Positions 46,156 through 55,864 are shown, counted from the first letter of the stretch. The stretch: 64,000 nt of DNA from Comamonas testosteroni (GCF_030505195.1 NZ_CP129672.1:2762501-2826500); one strand, 5' to 3'. Notes: generated from the sequence alone by a model not told the origin. Made by a program: numbers and translations.

Positions 46156-47123
46156 ATTTCGAACAATTTCGTGCACCTTGGTGGCAACCCGGAGGTCATG
46201 TCCAGACCATCTGGGCTGCACTCTATGCGAAGGGCGGGGTGTTTCCTGCGTGGCGGCGCGAGCGCTGGGATACGCCTGATGGCGACTTCATCGATGTTGA
46301 TTTTTCAAGTCATCCGGCAGGTGCAAACGCTCCCACTCTGGTGCTGTTTCACGGCCTGGAAGGCTCGTCCTCAAGTCACTACGCCAAGGCCCTGGCACAG
46401 GTCTGCGCGCAGCGCGGCTGGCATCTGGCCGTGCCGCATTTTCGCGGCTGCAGCGGTGAGCCCAACCGCCTGCTGCGCGCCTACCACTCCGGCGATGCGG
46501 ACGAGGTGGACTGGATTTTGCGACGGCTACAGCAAGGCGCGAGCGGCGAATTGCTGGCAATGGGGGTATCGTTGGGCGGCAATGCCCTTGCGCGCTGGGC
46601 CGGGCTGCAGCAGCAGGCGGCTGCAGAGCTCGTCAAGGGCGCGGCAGTGATCTGTGCGCCGCTGGATCTGGTGGCCGGAGGCGTCAATCTGGGCCAGGGG
46701 CTCAATCGCTGGATCTACACCCCCGTCTTCCTGCGTACCCTGGTGCCCAAGGCACTGGCCAAATGGCAGCAGGCGCCGGGCCTGTTCGATAGGCAGCGGC
46801 TGCAGCGTGCGCGAACCCTGCATGACTTTGACGATGTGTTCACGGCCCCGGTTCATGGCTTCAGGGATGCCGATGATTACTGGCGCAGGGCATCGGCCAA
46901 GCCCCTGCTCAAGCAAGTGGCCGTGCCCTTGTTGCTGCTCAATGCGCGCAACGATCCGTTTGTGCCGGTGCACAGCCTGCCCACGCCCGATGAGGTGAGC
47001 GCAGCCGTGCAGCTATGGCAGCCGCCGCATGGAGGGCATGTAGGCTTTGCCAGCGGTGCATGGCCTGCCCATGTGCAGGCCATGCCACTGGCCGTGACCG
47101 AATGGCTGGAACAGTGGCTTTGA
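46152..47123 (+). CDS. YheT-family alpha/beta hydrolase
   Basis: The product is 323 aa. The alpha/beta-hydrolase features are complete: the family start PWWQPGGHVQTIWAALY, oxyanion strand LVLFHGLEGSSSSHYAKAL, nucleophile elbow GVSLGG (Ser140), acid in LLLNARNDPFVP and the catalytic His in HGGHVGF. YheT proteins are esterase-like enzymes of unclear natural substrate. It overlaps the preceding gene by 4 bp. Confidence 0.92.
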   Translation: MNFEQFRAPWWQPGGHVQTIWAALYAKGGVFPAWRRERWDTPDGDFIDVDFSSHPAGANAPTLVLFHGLEGSSSSHYAKALAQVCAQRGWHLAVPHFRGCSGEPNRLLRAYHSGDADEVDWILRRLQQGASGELLAMGVSLGGNALARWAGLQQQAAAELVKGAAVICAPLDLVAGGVNLGQGLNRWIYTPVFLRTLVPKALAKWQQAPGLFDRQRLQRARTLHDFDDVFTAPVHGFRDADDYWRRASAKPLLKQVAVPLLLLNARNDPFVPVHSLPTPDEVSAAVQLWQPPHGGHVGFASGAWPAHVQAMPLAVTEWLEQWL

Positions 47124-47152
47124 GCGACCACGCAATGATCAGGAGATAAGTG

Positions 47153-47710
47153 ATGGATGACATCGTGAAGCAGGCCATGGCGAAATGGCCCAATGTGCCG
47201 GCCTGCAGCGGCTGGCTGGGGCTGGATGCACGCGGCCAGTGGTGGCTCAGGGACGAGCAGGCCCAGGCCTGCGGGGCGTTTGCGAGCGGGCAGCCCGGTG
47301 CCAGGGGCAGTCTGCTGCGCCATGAAAAGCTGGCCGAATTCATCGGTCGCAACTATCTGGCCGAGTCCGACGGCCGCTGGTATTTTCAGAACGGCCCGCA
47401 ACGCGTGTATGTGGAACTGGAGAGCGCGCCATGGATATGGCGTCTGCGAGGCACAGAGCATGGTGTGCAGTTGCGCAGTCATACGGGCCAGGAACTGGCT
47501 GCCGAACAGGTGCAGCAGGTGCTGCTCGATGAGCAGGGGCGGCTTTTCCTGGCTTTGCCGCAGGGCCTGGGCATGGTGCACAGCCTGGACATGCTGGATG
47601 CCGCGAATGCGCTGGAGGGCGGCGTGCTGCCTGAGGTGCAGGAGGTCGACAGCGCTTCGCTGCCATTGAAGTTTGGTTTTGTGCCTAGCCCGAAAGCTGA
47701 TCAAGTCTGA
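47153..47710 (+). CDS. Conserved protein of unknown function (probably DUF2946)
   Basis: The product is 185 aa; the ATG is preceded by AGGAG at 7-nt spacing (an adjacent upstream GTG is less well placed). The protein is soluble and has no signal peptide. The pattern KWPNVPACSGWLGLDARGQW and GRWYFQNGPQRVYVELESAP matches my memory of a Burkholderiales family that usually follows a YheT-type hydrolase and precedes a cytochrome gene, annotated DUF2946. The function is unknown. Confidence 0.75.
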   Translation: MDDIVKQAMAKWPNVPACSGWLGLDARGQWWLRDEQAQACGAFASGQPGARGSLLRHEKLAEFIGRNYLAESDGRWYFQNGPQRVYVELESAPWIWRLRGTEHGVQLRSHTGQELAAEQVQQVLLDEQGRLFLALPQGLGMVHSLDMLDAANALEGGVLPEVQEVDSASLPLKFGFVPSPKADQV

Positions 47711-47755
47711 TGGCTGCCTTTACTGGTGTACAGAAGGCTTCTGGTGAAAAATAAC

Positions 47756-47778
47756 AAAACCGGCCAAAGGCCGGTTTT
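47756..47778. terminator. Bidirectional terminator
   Basis: Stem AAAACCGGCC / GGCCGGTTTT with an AAA loop, between the convergent DUF2946-like and cytochrome genes. Confidence 0.9.
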
Positions 47779-47798
47779 TGCGGGGGACAGAGCAGGGC

Positions 47799-48662
47799 TT
47801 ACTTGGCTGCATCCACCATGTACTGAATGGCGGCCTTGAAGTCTGCGTCCGAAGCGGTGGAGCCGCCTTTGGGAGGCATGGCCCCGACACCTTGGGTGGC
47901 CTTCTGCACCATATCGTCCATGCCCTTGGCAATGAAAGGCGCCCAGGCAGCCTTGTCGCCAAACTTGGGCGCCCCGGCGACACCACTGGCGTGGCAGGCC
48001 ATACAGGTGGTGTTGTAGATGTTCTTGCCCACATCGGAGGCCGCGGCAGCTGCCGGAGCCGCGGCGGGCGTGGGTACTGCCTCGGTGGTTGCAACAGCGG
48101 CTGCAGGTGCAGCGGCGACAGGGGCCGCAGGTGCTGCTGCGGGGGCATCACCAGCTGCTGCGCCGGCAGCAGGCTGGGGCTCGGGGAAGTTGGCGCCGGC
48201 AGCATTGGCCATATAGACCACGCCACGGGCAATTTCCGTGTCATTGAACTCGCCGCCACCCTGGGCCGCCATTGCACCCTTGCCGGTCAGGGCAGAGTGC
48301 ACCAGCGTTTCCAGGCTCTGCTTGATGCGCGGGCCCCAGGCTGTCGCATCCTGGAATTTGGGTGCGCCGGCTACGCCGGTTTCATGGCAGGCTGCGCATT
48401 GCGACTTGAAGACTTCCGCGCCACCGCGCAGAGGGCGGTTGGCATCACGAATTTCCACCGTTCCCACTTTTTGTAGACGCATGGCCTTGGCCATTTCGGC
48501 ATTGGCCGTACCTGCGCCCGTGGTGTCGGACGAAGTCACGAACTTGACCAGACCGATGATGACGAAGATGGGAACCACAAACGAGAAGAAGACAGCAAGC
48601 AACAACTGCTTGGGTTTTTTAATGGGGCCTGTATGGGCTTCTTCGTGGTGTTGCTCGCTCAT
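47799..48662 (-). CDS. Membrane-anchored diheme cytochrome c (two cytochrome c5-type domains)
   Basis: The product is 287 aa. An N-terminal transmembrane anchor (LLLAVFFSFVVPIFVIIGLV) is followed by two class I cytochrome c domains with heme motifs CAACH (residues 89-93) and CMACH (220-224). Both share the ETGVAGAPKF / ASGVAGAPKF signature of cytochrome c5-like proteins. They are separated by an Ala/Pro-rich linker (about residues 165-208) of the kind used as a flexible tether. It probably carries electrons in the respiratory chain. It stands as a single gene. Confidence 0.9.
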   Translation of the reverse strand: MSEQHHEEAHTGPIKKPKQLLLAVFFSFVVPIFVIIGLVKFVTSSDTTGAGTANAEMAKAMRLQKVGTVEIRDANRPLRGGAEVFKSQCAACHETGVAGAPKFQDATAWGPRIKQSLETLVHSALTGKGAMAAQGGGEFNDTEIARGVVYMANAAGANFPEPQPAAGAAAGDAPAAAPAAPVAAAPAAAVATTEAVPTPAAAPAAAAASDVGKNIYNTTCMACHASGVAGAPKFGDKAAWAPFIAKGMDDMVQKATQGVGAMPPKGGSTASDADFKAAIQYMVDAAK

Positions 48663-48811
48663 GAAGTCCTCTGAGATCGTGGGATGGGAATTAACAAACC
48701 ATTATAGAAGTGAGGGTTAAGAACACCAGTGCACGACGATCCGGGTTGACGGCTGCTGCATAAAGGAGTTGAGTTGGATCAACTTTGTGCAGCCAATTTG
48801 TTGCGGGCATG

Positions 48812-48834
48812 AAAAAAGGCGTCCGAAGACACCT
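48812..48834 (-). terminator. Rho-independent terminator of the RND efflux operon
   Basis: An imperfect stem AAGGCGTC / GACACCTT with a CGAA loop and one mismatch, followed by a T-run on the minus strand, 26 bp after the outer-membrane component. Confidence 0.7.
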
Positions 48835-48860
48835 TGTGTGAGAGTGCAAAAATGGCCCGA

Positions 48861-50294
48861 TTACTGGGCTGTAGTTGCTGCCGCAGGGGTGTTGCCGGCA
48901 CCTGCCTCGGTCCAGCCGCCGCCCAGCACCTTGTAGAGATTGACCTGGTTTTGAAGCTGCGCCAGGCGCACCTGAACCACGGACTGCTCCAGTGCAAACA
49001 GTGAGCGCTGCGCGTCCAGCAGATCCAGGTAGCTGGCCACACCGTTGGTGTAGCGCAGGTCCGACAGCTTGTAGCGAACCTGCTCGGCCTCCAGCTGACG
49101 TGACTGGGCATCTAGCTGATCCTTGAGTGCTCGGCGATTCACCAAGGTGTCGGACACCTCGCGGAAGGCTGACTGGATGGAGCCTTCGTATTGCGCCACG
49201 GCAATCTTCTGGCTGGCTTGTGCAACCTGGAGATTGGCGCGATTGCGGCCTGCATTGAAGATGGGCAGGTACAGCGAAGGCGCAATCGTGAATGCTGCAG
49301 AGTCAGACTTGAACAGATCGGAAACCTCCGAATTCACAAAGCCTGCCGAGGCAGTCAAGGAGATGTTCGGGAAGAACAGCGCACGTGCCGCGCCAATGCT
49401 GGCATTGGCGGCAATCATGCTTTGCTCGGCCTGACGGATGTCGGGCCGGCGCAGCAGCAGGTCAGAAGGCAGGCCCGACGGTACATCGGCCAGGGCAGGC
49501 AGATCGCGCAGCTGCTTGCCTTGCATGCTGGTCTGCAGATCGGCAGGTAGAGCCTGGCCCACGAGCAGCGTCAGGGCGTTGACGTCGCGCTCGCGCTGAC
49601 CGGCTTGCTGGGCCAGCGTGGCGCGTGCGCTTTCGGTCAGCGACTGAGCCTGGCGGTAGTCCAGCTCGGAGGCCACGCCAGAGTCCAGGCGCAGCTTGGT
49701 CAGCTTGATGGACTGCTCGCGTGTACCCAGGGTACGACGGGAAATGGCCAGCAGCTCCTCGTCAGCCTGCAGGTTCAGCCAGGTGTTGGCGACCGTTGCA
49801 ATCAGACTGATCTGGGCCGCCTTGCGGCCTTCCTCGGTTGCCAGATACTGGGCCAGAGCTTGCTGCTTGAGGCTGCCGATGCGGCCCCAGAAGTCAATCT
49901 CCCAGCTGGGCATGGAAAGGCCGGCCATGTACGAGTTGGCATAGCGGCCCGTGGTGGCGCTGGGCTGGCGGCTGGCGCTGCCTGCCACACCGAACTCAGG
50001 GAACTGGGCGGCGCGCTGGATCTGGTATTGAGCCTGTGCCTTTTCGATATTGAGCACGGCCACACGCAGGTCGCGGTTGTTGTCCAGCGCGAGCTGGATC
50101 ACCTGCTGCAGGCGTGGGTCCGTGTAGAACTGCTGCCAGGGGATGTCGGCGGCCGCGATGGTGCCGGCCTGCTCGTCGGCTGCCGAGTAATGCTCGGCCA
50201 CCGGAGCGGCAGGGCGCTCCAGCGTGGGGATGAAGGAACAGCCGCTGGCCAGCAGCGCGCCGGCCAGTGCTACGGGTAGCAAGGTTTTATTCAT
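48861..50294 (-). CDS. oprM: RND efflux outer-membrane factor (OprM/TolC-like)
   Basis: The product is 477 aa from the ATG before NKTLLPV. The signal peptide ends in a lipobox (LLASGC, Cys19), as in OprM. It has the twin outer-membrane efflux repeats; typical segments are YQIQRAAQFPEFGVAGSASR, SWEIDFWGRIGSLKQQALAQ and ARALFFPNISLTASAGF. It forms the outer channel of the tripartite pump. Its start overlaps the RND gene end by 8 bp. Confidence 0.93.
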   Translation of the reverse strand: MNKTLLPVALAGALLASGCSFIPTLERPAAPVAEHYSAADEQAGTIAAADIPWQQFYTDPRLQQVIQLALDNNRDLRVAVLNIEKAQAQYQIQRAAQFPEFGVAGSASRQPSATTGRYANSYMAGLSMPSWEIDFWGRIGSLKQQALAQYLATEEGRKAAQISLIATVANTWLNLQADEELLAISRRTLGTREQSIKLTKLRLDSGVASELDYRQAQSLTESARATLAQQAGQRERDVNALTLLVGQALPADLQTSMQGKQLRDLPALADVPSGLPSDLLLRRPDIRQAEQSMIAANASIGAARALFFPNISLTASAGFVNSEVSDLFKSDSAAFTIAPSLYLPIFNAGRNRANLQVAQASQKIAVAQYEGSIQSAFREVSDTLVNRRALKDQLDAQSRQLEAEQVRYKLSDLRYTNGVASYLDLLDAQRSLFALEQSVVQVRLAQLQNQVNLYKVLGGGWTEAGAGNTPAAATTAQ

Positions 50295-53200
50295 GTTGCG
50301 AGCCTCCCTGTGCTGCAGAAGTTGCCGCCGGGGGAGTGGCGTTGGAGTCTTGCTTGGACTTCTTGCCAAACAGATTGAACACGGCCACAAAGAACACGGG
50401 CACCAGGAACACGGAGATCGGCGTGCCTATCACCATGCCCCAGAACACGCCAGTGCCGATTTCCTTCTGGCTGGCAGCGCTGGCGCCGGAGGCGATGTAC
50501 AGCGGCACCACGCCCAGAATAAAGGCCAGCGAGGTCATCAGAATGGGTCGGAAACGCAGATGACCGGCCTCCAGCGCGGCCTCCAGCGCGCTCTTGCCTT
50601 CCGCATGCAGGTCCTTGGCGAACTCCACGATCAGAATGGCGTTCTTGGCCGAGAGACCAATCACCGTGATCAGCGCCACCTGGAAGTAGATGTCGTTGGG
50701 CATGCCGCGCATCAGCATGCCGGCCACGGCGCCGAACACGCCCAGAGGCACGACCAGCAGCACGGACAGCGGGATGCTCCAGCTTTCATACAGTGCGGCC
50801 AGGCACAGGAACACGGCCAGGATGGAGAACGTGTACAGCAGCATGGCCGAGGAGCCCGCCTTTTTCTCGTCCAGAGACTGGCCGGTCCACTCGTAGCCGA
50901 AGCCGTCGGGCAGTTCCTGGGCCAGCTTTTCCATTTCCTTCATGGCGTCACCGCTGGTGAAGCCGGGTTTGGCCTGACCGGTGATGCTCATGGAGGGGTA
51001 GCCGTTGTAGCGTGTCAGCTGCATGGGGCCGCTGATCCACTTGGCGCTGACCATGGTGGAAAGCTCCACCAGCTGGCCTTGCGCGTTGGGAACCGTCAGG
51101 CGCATCACGTCCTCGGGCTGCATGCGGCGGGCGGCATCGGCCTGGATGGTGACGCGCTGCATAAAGCCGTTGTTGGGGAAGTCCGTGGAGTTGGACGAGC
51201 CCAGGGCCGTTGCCAGCGTCGAGGCAAGGTCGCCCATGCTCACGCGCTGGGCATAGACAGCATCTCGGTTGATGTCCACCTGCCATTGGGGGGCGTCATC
51301 CACGCCATCAAAGCGCACGCCGGTCAGCACAGGGCTCTGGTTGGCCTTGGCAACCAGCTGATTGCGCGCTGCCAGCAAGGCTGCATGCCCCTTGCTGCCG
51401 CGGTCTTGCAGACGGAAGGTGAAACCGTCGCTATTGCCCAGCTCCGAAATGGAGGGGGGGACCAGCGTGAAGATGAAACCATCGCGCAGCGCTGACATGG
51501 CGCCCATGGTGCGTCCGGCAAAGGATTTGGCATCCGAGCCAGCGCCTGTGCGCTCGGACCAGTCCTTGAGCGTGGTGAACGCCAGGCCCACGTTCTGGCC
51601 CTGACCCATGAAGCTGAAGCCCAGAATGCTCACGATGTGATCGGTCTCAGGCTGGCTCAGGGCGAACTTCTCCAGCTCAGCCATGGTCTTGCTCGTGCGT
51701 TCCAGGCTCGCGCCGGGAGGCAACTGTGCCAGCGAGATGACATAGCCCTGGTCTTCGGTGGGAAGAAAGGCCGTGGGCAGTCGTAGGAACATGAAGACCA
51801 CACCGGCGATCACCAGCAGGTAGATGATGAAGGCCTGCACGGAGCGCTTGACCACACCGGACAGAGCGGCTGAATAGCGCTTGGTGCCGGCTTCAAACTT
51901 GCGGTTGAACCAGTTGTAGAAGGGGCCGAGCAGGCCGGTCTTCTTGTCATGCGCATGGCCCTTGGGAATGGGCTTGAGCATGGTGGCGCACAGCGCGGGA
52001 GTCAGTGTCAGCGCAAAGAAGCCCGAGAAGAAGATCGAGATGGCCATCACCAGCGAGAACTGGCGATAGATGTTGCCGGTCGCCCCGGAGAACATGGCCA
52101 GAGGCAGGAACACCGTCACCAGAATCACGGTGATGCCGACCACGGCGCCCTGGATCTGTCCCATGGCCTTGATGGTGGCTTCCTTGGGGGGCAAGCCTTC
52201 CTCGGCCATGATGCGCTCGACGTTTTCCACCACCACGATGGCATCGTCCACCACGATACCGATCACCAGCACCATGGCGAACATGGCCAGAATGTTGATG
52301 GTCAGACCGGCAACCAGCATCACGGCAAAGGTGCCGAGCAATGCGATGGGGACCACGATGGTAGGGATCAGGGTGTAGCGGATGTTCTGCAGGAAGATCA
52401 GCATCACGATGAACACCAGCACGATGGCTTCAAGCAGCGTGTGCACCACCTTTTCGATGGAAATCTTCACGAACTTGGAGGTGTCGTAGGGCGAGGACCA
52501 CTTCACGCCGGCAGGCAGGAAGGGCTCCATCTCCGCCATCTTGGTCTTGACCAGCTTGGCCGTCGCCATGGCGTTGGCAGTAGAAGTCAGCTGCACGGCC
52601 ATTGCCACGGCGGGCTTGCCGTCCAGGCGCGACTCGAAGGCATAGCTTTCAATGCCCAGTTCGATGCGCGCCACGTCCTTGAGGCGCACGGTGGAGCCGT
52701 CGGAGTTGGAGCGCAGCACTACTTCGCCGAATTCCTCGGGTGTGCTCAGCTGACCGGGCACCACAATCGTGGCAGTGGTCGTGGTGCCGGGTGTGCTGGG
52801 CAGGTTGCCCAGGGCACCGCCGGAGATCTGCTGGTTCTGCGCGGCAATCGCTGCGTTGACGGATGCAATCGACAGGCCATAACCCTGGAGCTTGGCCGGG
52901 TCCACCCAGACGCGCATGGCTCGACCCGAGGCAAACAGCTGAGCCTTGCCCACGCCGTCCAGGCGCTGGATTTCAGGCACCACATTGCGGTTCACATAGT
53001 CGGCGATGTCGTCACGCGAGGTCTCCCCGGACTCGGCCTGGAAGGCCAGAATCATCAGGAAGTTGCTCATGGACTTGTCCACGCGTACGCCCAGGGCCTG
53101 AACCACCTGAGGCAGGCGGGGCAGCACGCGCGAGAGGCGGTTTTGCACGTCCACCTGTGCCAGATCGGGGTTGGTGCCGGGGGCAAATGTGACGGTCAGA

Positions 53201-53466
53201 GTGCCTTGACCGCCCGCGGGGGCGGAGGCTTCCATGTACATCAGACCTTGCGCACCGTTGATTTCGCGCTCGATCAGTTGCAGAACGGAGTCCGTCATGG
53301 TCTGTGACGTGGCGCCCGGGTAGGTCGCTGTCACGTTGATGGTGGGAGGTGCCACCGATGGGAACTGTGCCACCGGTAGCTTGGTGATGGAGATCACGCC
53401 CGCAATGATCACGAAAATCGCGATCACCCAGGCAAAGATCGGTCTGTGGATGAAAAACTTGGACAT
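50287..53466 (-). CDS. acrB: RND multidrug efflux transporter (AcrB/MexB-like)
   Basis: The product is 1059 aa, normal for the HAE1 family. It starts MSKFFIHRPIFAWVIAIFVI, the standard first helix. The proton-relay Asp pair is in IGIVVDDAIVVVENVERI. The duplicated 12-helix layout with two large periplasmic loops is visible. It exports hydrophobic drugs and toxic compounds using the proton gradient. Specificity cannot be read from sequence. The start lies 12 bp after the adaptor gene. Confidence 0.95.
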   Translation of the reverse strand: MSKFFIHRPIFAWVIAIFVIIAGVISITKLPVAQFPSVAPPTINVTATYPGATSQTMTDSVLQLIEREINGAQGLMYMEASAPAGGQGTLTVTFAPGTNPDLAQVDVQNRLSRVLPRLPQVVQALGVRVDKSMSNFLMILAFQAESGETSRDDIADYVNRNVVPEIQRLDGVGKAQLFASGRAMRVWVDPAKLQGYGLSIASVNAAIAAQNQQISGGALGNLPSTPGTTTTATIVVPGQLSTPEEFGEVVLRSNSDGSTVRLKDVARIELGIESYAFESRLDGKPAVAMAVQLTSTANAMATAKLVKTKMAEMEPFLPAGVKWSSPYDTSKFVKISIEKVVHTLLEAIVLVFIVMLIFLQNIRYTLIPTIVVPIALLGTFAVMLVAGLTINILAMFAMVLVIGIVVDDAIVVVENVERIMAEEGLPPKEATIKAMGQIQGAVVGITVILVTVFLPLAMFSGATGNIYRQFSLVMAISIFFSGFFALTLTPALCATMLKPIPKGHAHDKKTGLLGPFYNWFNRKFEAGTKRYSAALSGVVKRSVQAFIIYLLVIAGVVFMFLRLPTAFLPTEDQGYVISLAQLPPGASLERTSKTMAELEKFALSQPETDHIVSILGFSFMGQGQNVGLAFTTLKDWSERTGAGSDAKSFAGRTMGAMSALRDGFIFTLVPPSISELGNSDGFTFRLQDRGSKGHAALLAARNQLVAKANQSPVLTGVRFDGVDDAPQWQVDINRDAVYAQRVSMGDLASTLATALGSSNSTDFPNNGFMQRVTIQADAARRMQPEDVMRLTVPNAQGQLVELSTMVSAKWISGPMQLTRYNGYPSMSITGQAKPGFTSGDAMKEMEKLAQELPDGFGYEWTGQSLDEKKAGSSAMLLYTFSILAVFLCLAALYESWSIPLSVLLVVPLGVFGAVAGMLMRGMPNDIYFQVALITVIGLSAKNAILIVEFAKDLHAEGKSALEAALEAGHLRFRPILMTSLAFILGVVPLYIASGASAASQKEIGTGVFWGMVIGTPISVFLVPVFFVAVFNLFGKKSKQDSNATPPAATSAAQGGSQHE

Positions 53467-53478
53467 GGATCGTGCCTG

Positions 53479-54795
53479 TTACTTGGCTGCCTTGCCTTCG
53501 CCAGCAGCTTCGGCTGGTGTGGCAGCTTTCTCTTGCGCTGGTGCGGCGGGGGCCGCAGCAGAGGGCTGTGCGGGGGCGCCGGCAGCCGCATTGTTGATCT
53601 CGACGGGCTTGACCTTCTTGGCTCCCATGCCCACCTTGATCAGGCCGTCCACCATGACTTTTTCTCCAGCTTTCAAGCCGGATGTGACGACCCAGTTATT
53701 GCCACTGGACTGGCTGATCTGAACGGGACGCGGCGCCACAGAGCCATCCTCGGCCACGATCATGACGAAGTTGCCCTTTTCGTTGCGGGTTACGGCCTGT
53801 TGCGGAATCAGCGCGGCGTTCTCGACCTGTGCCTGCTCCAGGTGCACGCGCACATAGGTGCCGGGCAGCAGCAGCCCATCGGGATTGGGTAGTTCCGCGC
53901 GCACGCTGACCTGGCCGGTAGTCGGGTCCACGGTCAGGTCGGTGAACAGCAGCTTGCCGGTGTGTGCGTATTCCTTGCCATCGTCCAAATAGACGTGGAC
54001 GCGCGCGGCGTTGCCACCTACCTTTGCTAACTTGCCGGAACTGAGCGCTTCGCGCATGCGCATGATGTCGGAGGAGGACTGGGTCAGGTTCACGTACAGC
54101 GGGTTGACTTGCTGAATGGTCGCCAGCTGCGTGGCTTCGCCCTGGCCGACCAGAGCGCCTTCCGTCACCAGAGCGCGGCCGATGCGTCCGGAGATGGGGG
54201 CTGTCACGCTGGCATAGCCCAGGTTGACGTTGGCATTGGTGACTGCCGCCTTGCCTGCCGCAACTTGTGCCAGTGCTGCCTTCTCGTTGGCAATGGCCGT
54301 GTCGTACTCCTGCTTGCTGATGGCATTGGCTTCCACCAGCGGCTTGTAGCGGCGTGCGGTGGCAGATGCCTGAGCAAGATTGGCTTCGGCCTGTGCAAGG
54401 GTCGCCTGAGCGCTCTGCAGATTGGCCTTGTACGGGGTGTTGTCAATCTGGAAAAGGGCCTGGCCGGCTTTGACATCCGAGCCTTCCTGGAACAGGCGCT
54501 TTTGCACGATGCCAGCTGCGCGGGCGCGAACCTGAGCAATGCGCGATGGCTCCAGACGGCCTGGCAGATCGGAGATCAGAGGCACGTTCTGCATGGATAC
54601 CGTCACTACACCTACTTCTGGTGGCTGTGCCTGAGCGGCTGCTTGTGCTTTTTGAGCTTCCGCGTTTTTGTCACTGCATGCGACTAGGCCCAATGCAGCA
54701 GCCAAGCTCAGGCCAATGACCATGGAGCGGGTGCCGGACGCGGCTGAGTTGGACTGATTGTCGGGAGCCTGGTTTGCTTCATACATCGGGTGCAT
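53479..54795 (-). CDS. acrA: RND efflux periplasmic adaptor (AcrA/MexA-like lipoprotein)
   Basis: The product is 438 aa. I chose the ATG before HPMYEAN because GGAAGGA lies 6 nt upstream; other ATGs at 54786 and 54723 are possible, the last giving a signal peptide directly followed by lipobox GLVACS. The membrane fusion protein core is clear: LEPSRIAQVRARAAGIVQKR, an alpha hairpin, and the beta-barrel TAPISGRIGRALVTEGALVG. The Ala/Pro-rich C-terminus is low-complexity. Confidence 0.93.
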   Translation of the reverse strand: MHPMYEANQAPDNQSNSAASGTRSMVIGLSLAAALGLVACSDKNAEAQKAQAAAQAQPPEVGVVTVSMQNVPLISDLPGRLEPSRIAQVRARAAGIVQKRLFQEGSDVKAGQALFQIDNTPYKANLQSAQATLAQAEANLAQASATARRYKPLVEANAISKQEYDTAIANEKAALAQVAAGKAAVTNANVNLGYASVTAPISGRIGRALVTEGALVGQGEATQLATIQQVNPLYVNLTQSSSDIMRMREALSSGKLAKVGGNAARVHVYLDDGKEYAHTGKLLFTDLTVDPTTGQVSVRAELPNPDGLLLPGTYVRVHLEQAQVENAALIPQQAVTRNEKGNFVMIVAEDGSVAPRPVQISQSSGNNWVVTSGLKAGEKVMVDGLIKVGMGAKKVKPVEINNAAAGAPAQPSAAAPAAPAQEKAATPAEAAGEGKAAK

Positions 54796-54904
54796 GAACG
54801 TCCTTCCGGTTGACATTGTGAAAACGAGAAAAGAGCGCTGTCCGCGGTGGAGCGCTCATTCGGGTGGAAACCCTAGATGGTTTCCTGCATATCGGTGCTA
54901 CGGA

Positions 54905-54934
54905 AATTATACATACATGCATAAATGTATAATT
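54905..54934. promoter_or_regulatory. Palindromic operator between the efflux operon and its TetR regulator
   Basis: Perfect arms AATTATACAT and ATGTATAATT, 10 nt apart (ACATGCATAA). Each arm includes a TATAAT-like -10 box, one for each direction, so a bound repressor would silence both genes. The core resembles the AcrR box TACATACATTNATGAATGTA. Confidence 0.7.
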
Positions 54935-55013
54935 GAAAACGTTGCGTAAAGCAGCTGGGAAATGGTTTTTCTCGCGGCGAGCTATCGCTGGCGAGTGATG
55001 AAGAAGGTGAGTG

Positions 55014-55634
55014 ATGGCTCGAAGAACCAAGGCTGAAGCGGATGAGACGCGCACCAAGCTGCTGGATGCGGCTGAAGAGGTGTTTTTCGAGAAAGGGGTA
55101 TCTCGAACCTCTCTGGGCGATATCGCGCAGCGTGCAGGGGCCACACGCGGGGCGGTGTATTGGCACTTCAAGGACAAGATGGATGTCTTTGTTTCCATGC
55201 TTGGGCGCATATGCCTGCCTTTCGAAGAAATCTGTGACGACAGGTATGGTGACCTGTTGCCGCTAGAGCGCATTCGTCACTCCATCCTGTGTGTGTTCGA
55301 GAGCTTGGACGAGGATGAGCGCAGACGCAAGGTGTTTGAAACGGCGCTATTCAAAATGGAATACGTGGGCGAACTGGCTGATGTGCGTTTGCAGCATATA
55401 GAAAGTTCAGGCTTCGCTCGGGAAAAATTTGCGCACGACCTAGCGGCTGCAGCGCAGGGGCAGTCCGTGCAGTTGTCGGTATCCCCGGAAGAGGCTGCCC
55501 TTGGGTTGCACTCTCTTTTTGTGGGTCTTATACATGGCTGGGTATTGACCGAAGGGAGTTTCTCATTGGTCAAGGTCGGTTCGATGTCGGTGGATGTCTA
55601 CTTGTCAGGTTTGGGATTTCAGGTGAATTTGTGA
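55014..55634 (+). CDS. TetR-family efflux repressor (AcrR/TtgR-like)
   Basis: The product is 206 aa. The DNA-binding domain is typical of the AcrR branch: ADETRTKLLDAAEEVFFEKG, then GATRGAVYWHFKDKMDVF. The C-terminal ligand domain follows the TtgR/AcrR pattern. It is divergent from the efflux operon, with a strong palindrome in the shared control region, and probably represses both until a toxic ligand binds. An adjacent GTG directly before the ATG is ignored. Confidence 0.92.
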   Translation: MARRTKAEADETRTKLLDAAEEVFFEKGVSRTSLGDIAQRAGATRGAVYWHFKDKMDVFVSMLGRICLPFEEICDDRYGDLLPLERIRHSILCVFESLDEDERRRKVFETALFKMEYVGELADVRLQHIESSGFAREKFAHDLAAAAQGQSVQLSVSPEEAALGLHSLFVGLIHGWVLTEGSFSLVKVGSMSVDVYLSGLGFQVNL

Positions 55635-55708
55635 TTTGGGTGTCCAAAGCCGTGCAATAATTGCGGCTGTTGAATTGTTGTTGGCCGTGCGAGCGGCCTG
55701 ACGGACTC

Positions 55709-55784
55709 GCGGCTGTAGCTCAGTGGATAGAGTATTGGCCTCCGAAGCCAAGGGTCGTGGGTTCGATCCCCGCCAGCCGCGCCA
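55709..55784 (+). tRNA. tRNA-Arg (anticodon CCG)
   Basis: A 76-nt cloverleaf with acceptor GCGGCTG / CAGCCGC, discriminator G and encoded CCA. The anticodon loop CTCCGAA gives CCG, which reads CGG. It ends with the T-arm GTGGGTTCGATCCCCGC. Confidence 0.95.
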
Positions 55785-55843
55785 GCATCGATCTTCGGCA
55801 AGAAAAAAGAAATTTCAAAATTTCTTTTTAAGCTGAAAATAGA

Positions 55844-55852
55844 TGCTACAAT
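55844..55852 (+). promoter_or_regulatory. Extended -10 promoter before tRNA-Tyr
   Basis: TGCTACAAT is an extended -10 (TGn plus TACAAT), 12 bp before tRNA-Tyr, with no good -35. It fits a promoter for the tRNA-Tyr, Gly, Thr and tuf unit. Upstream lies an AT-rich palindrome (AAAAAGAAAT / ATTTCTTTTT). Confidence 0.5.
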
Positions 55853-55864
55853 TCAAGTCTCTTC

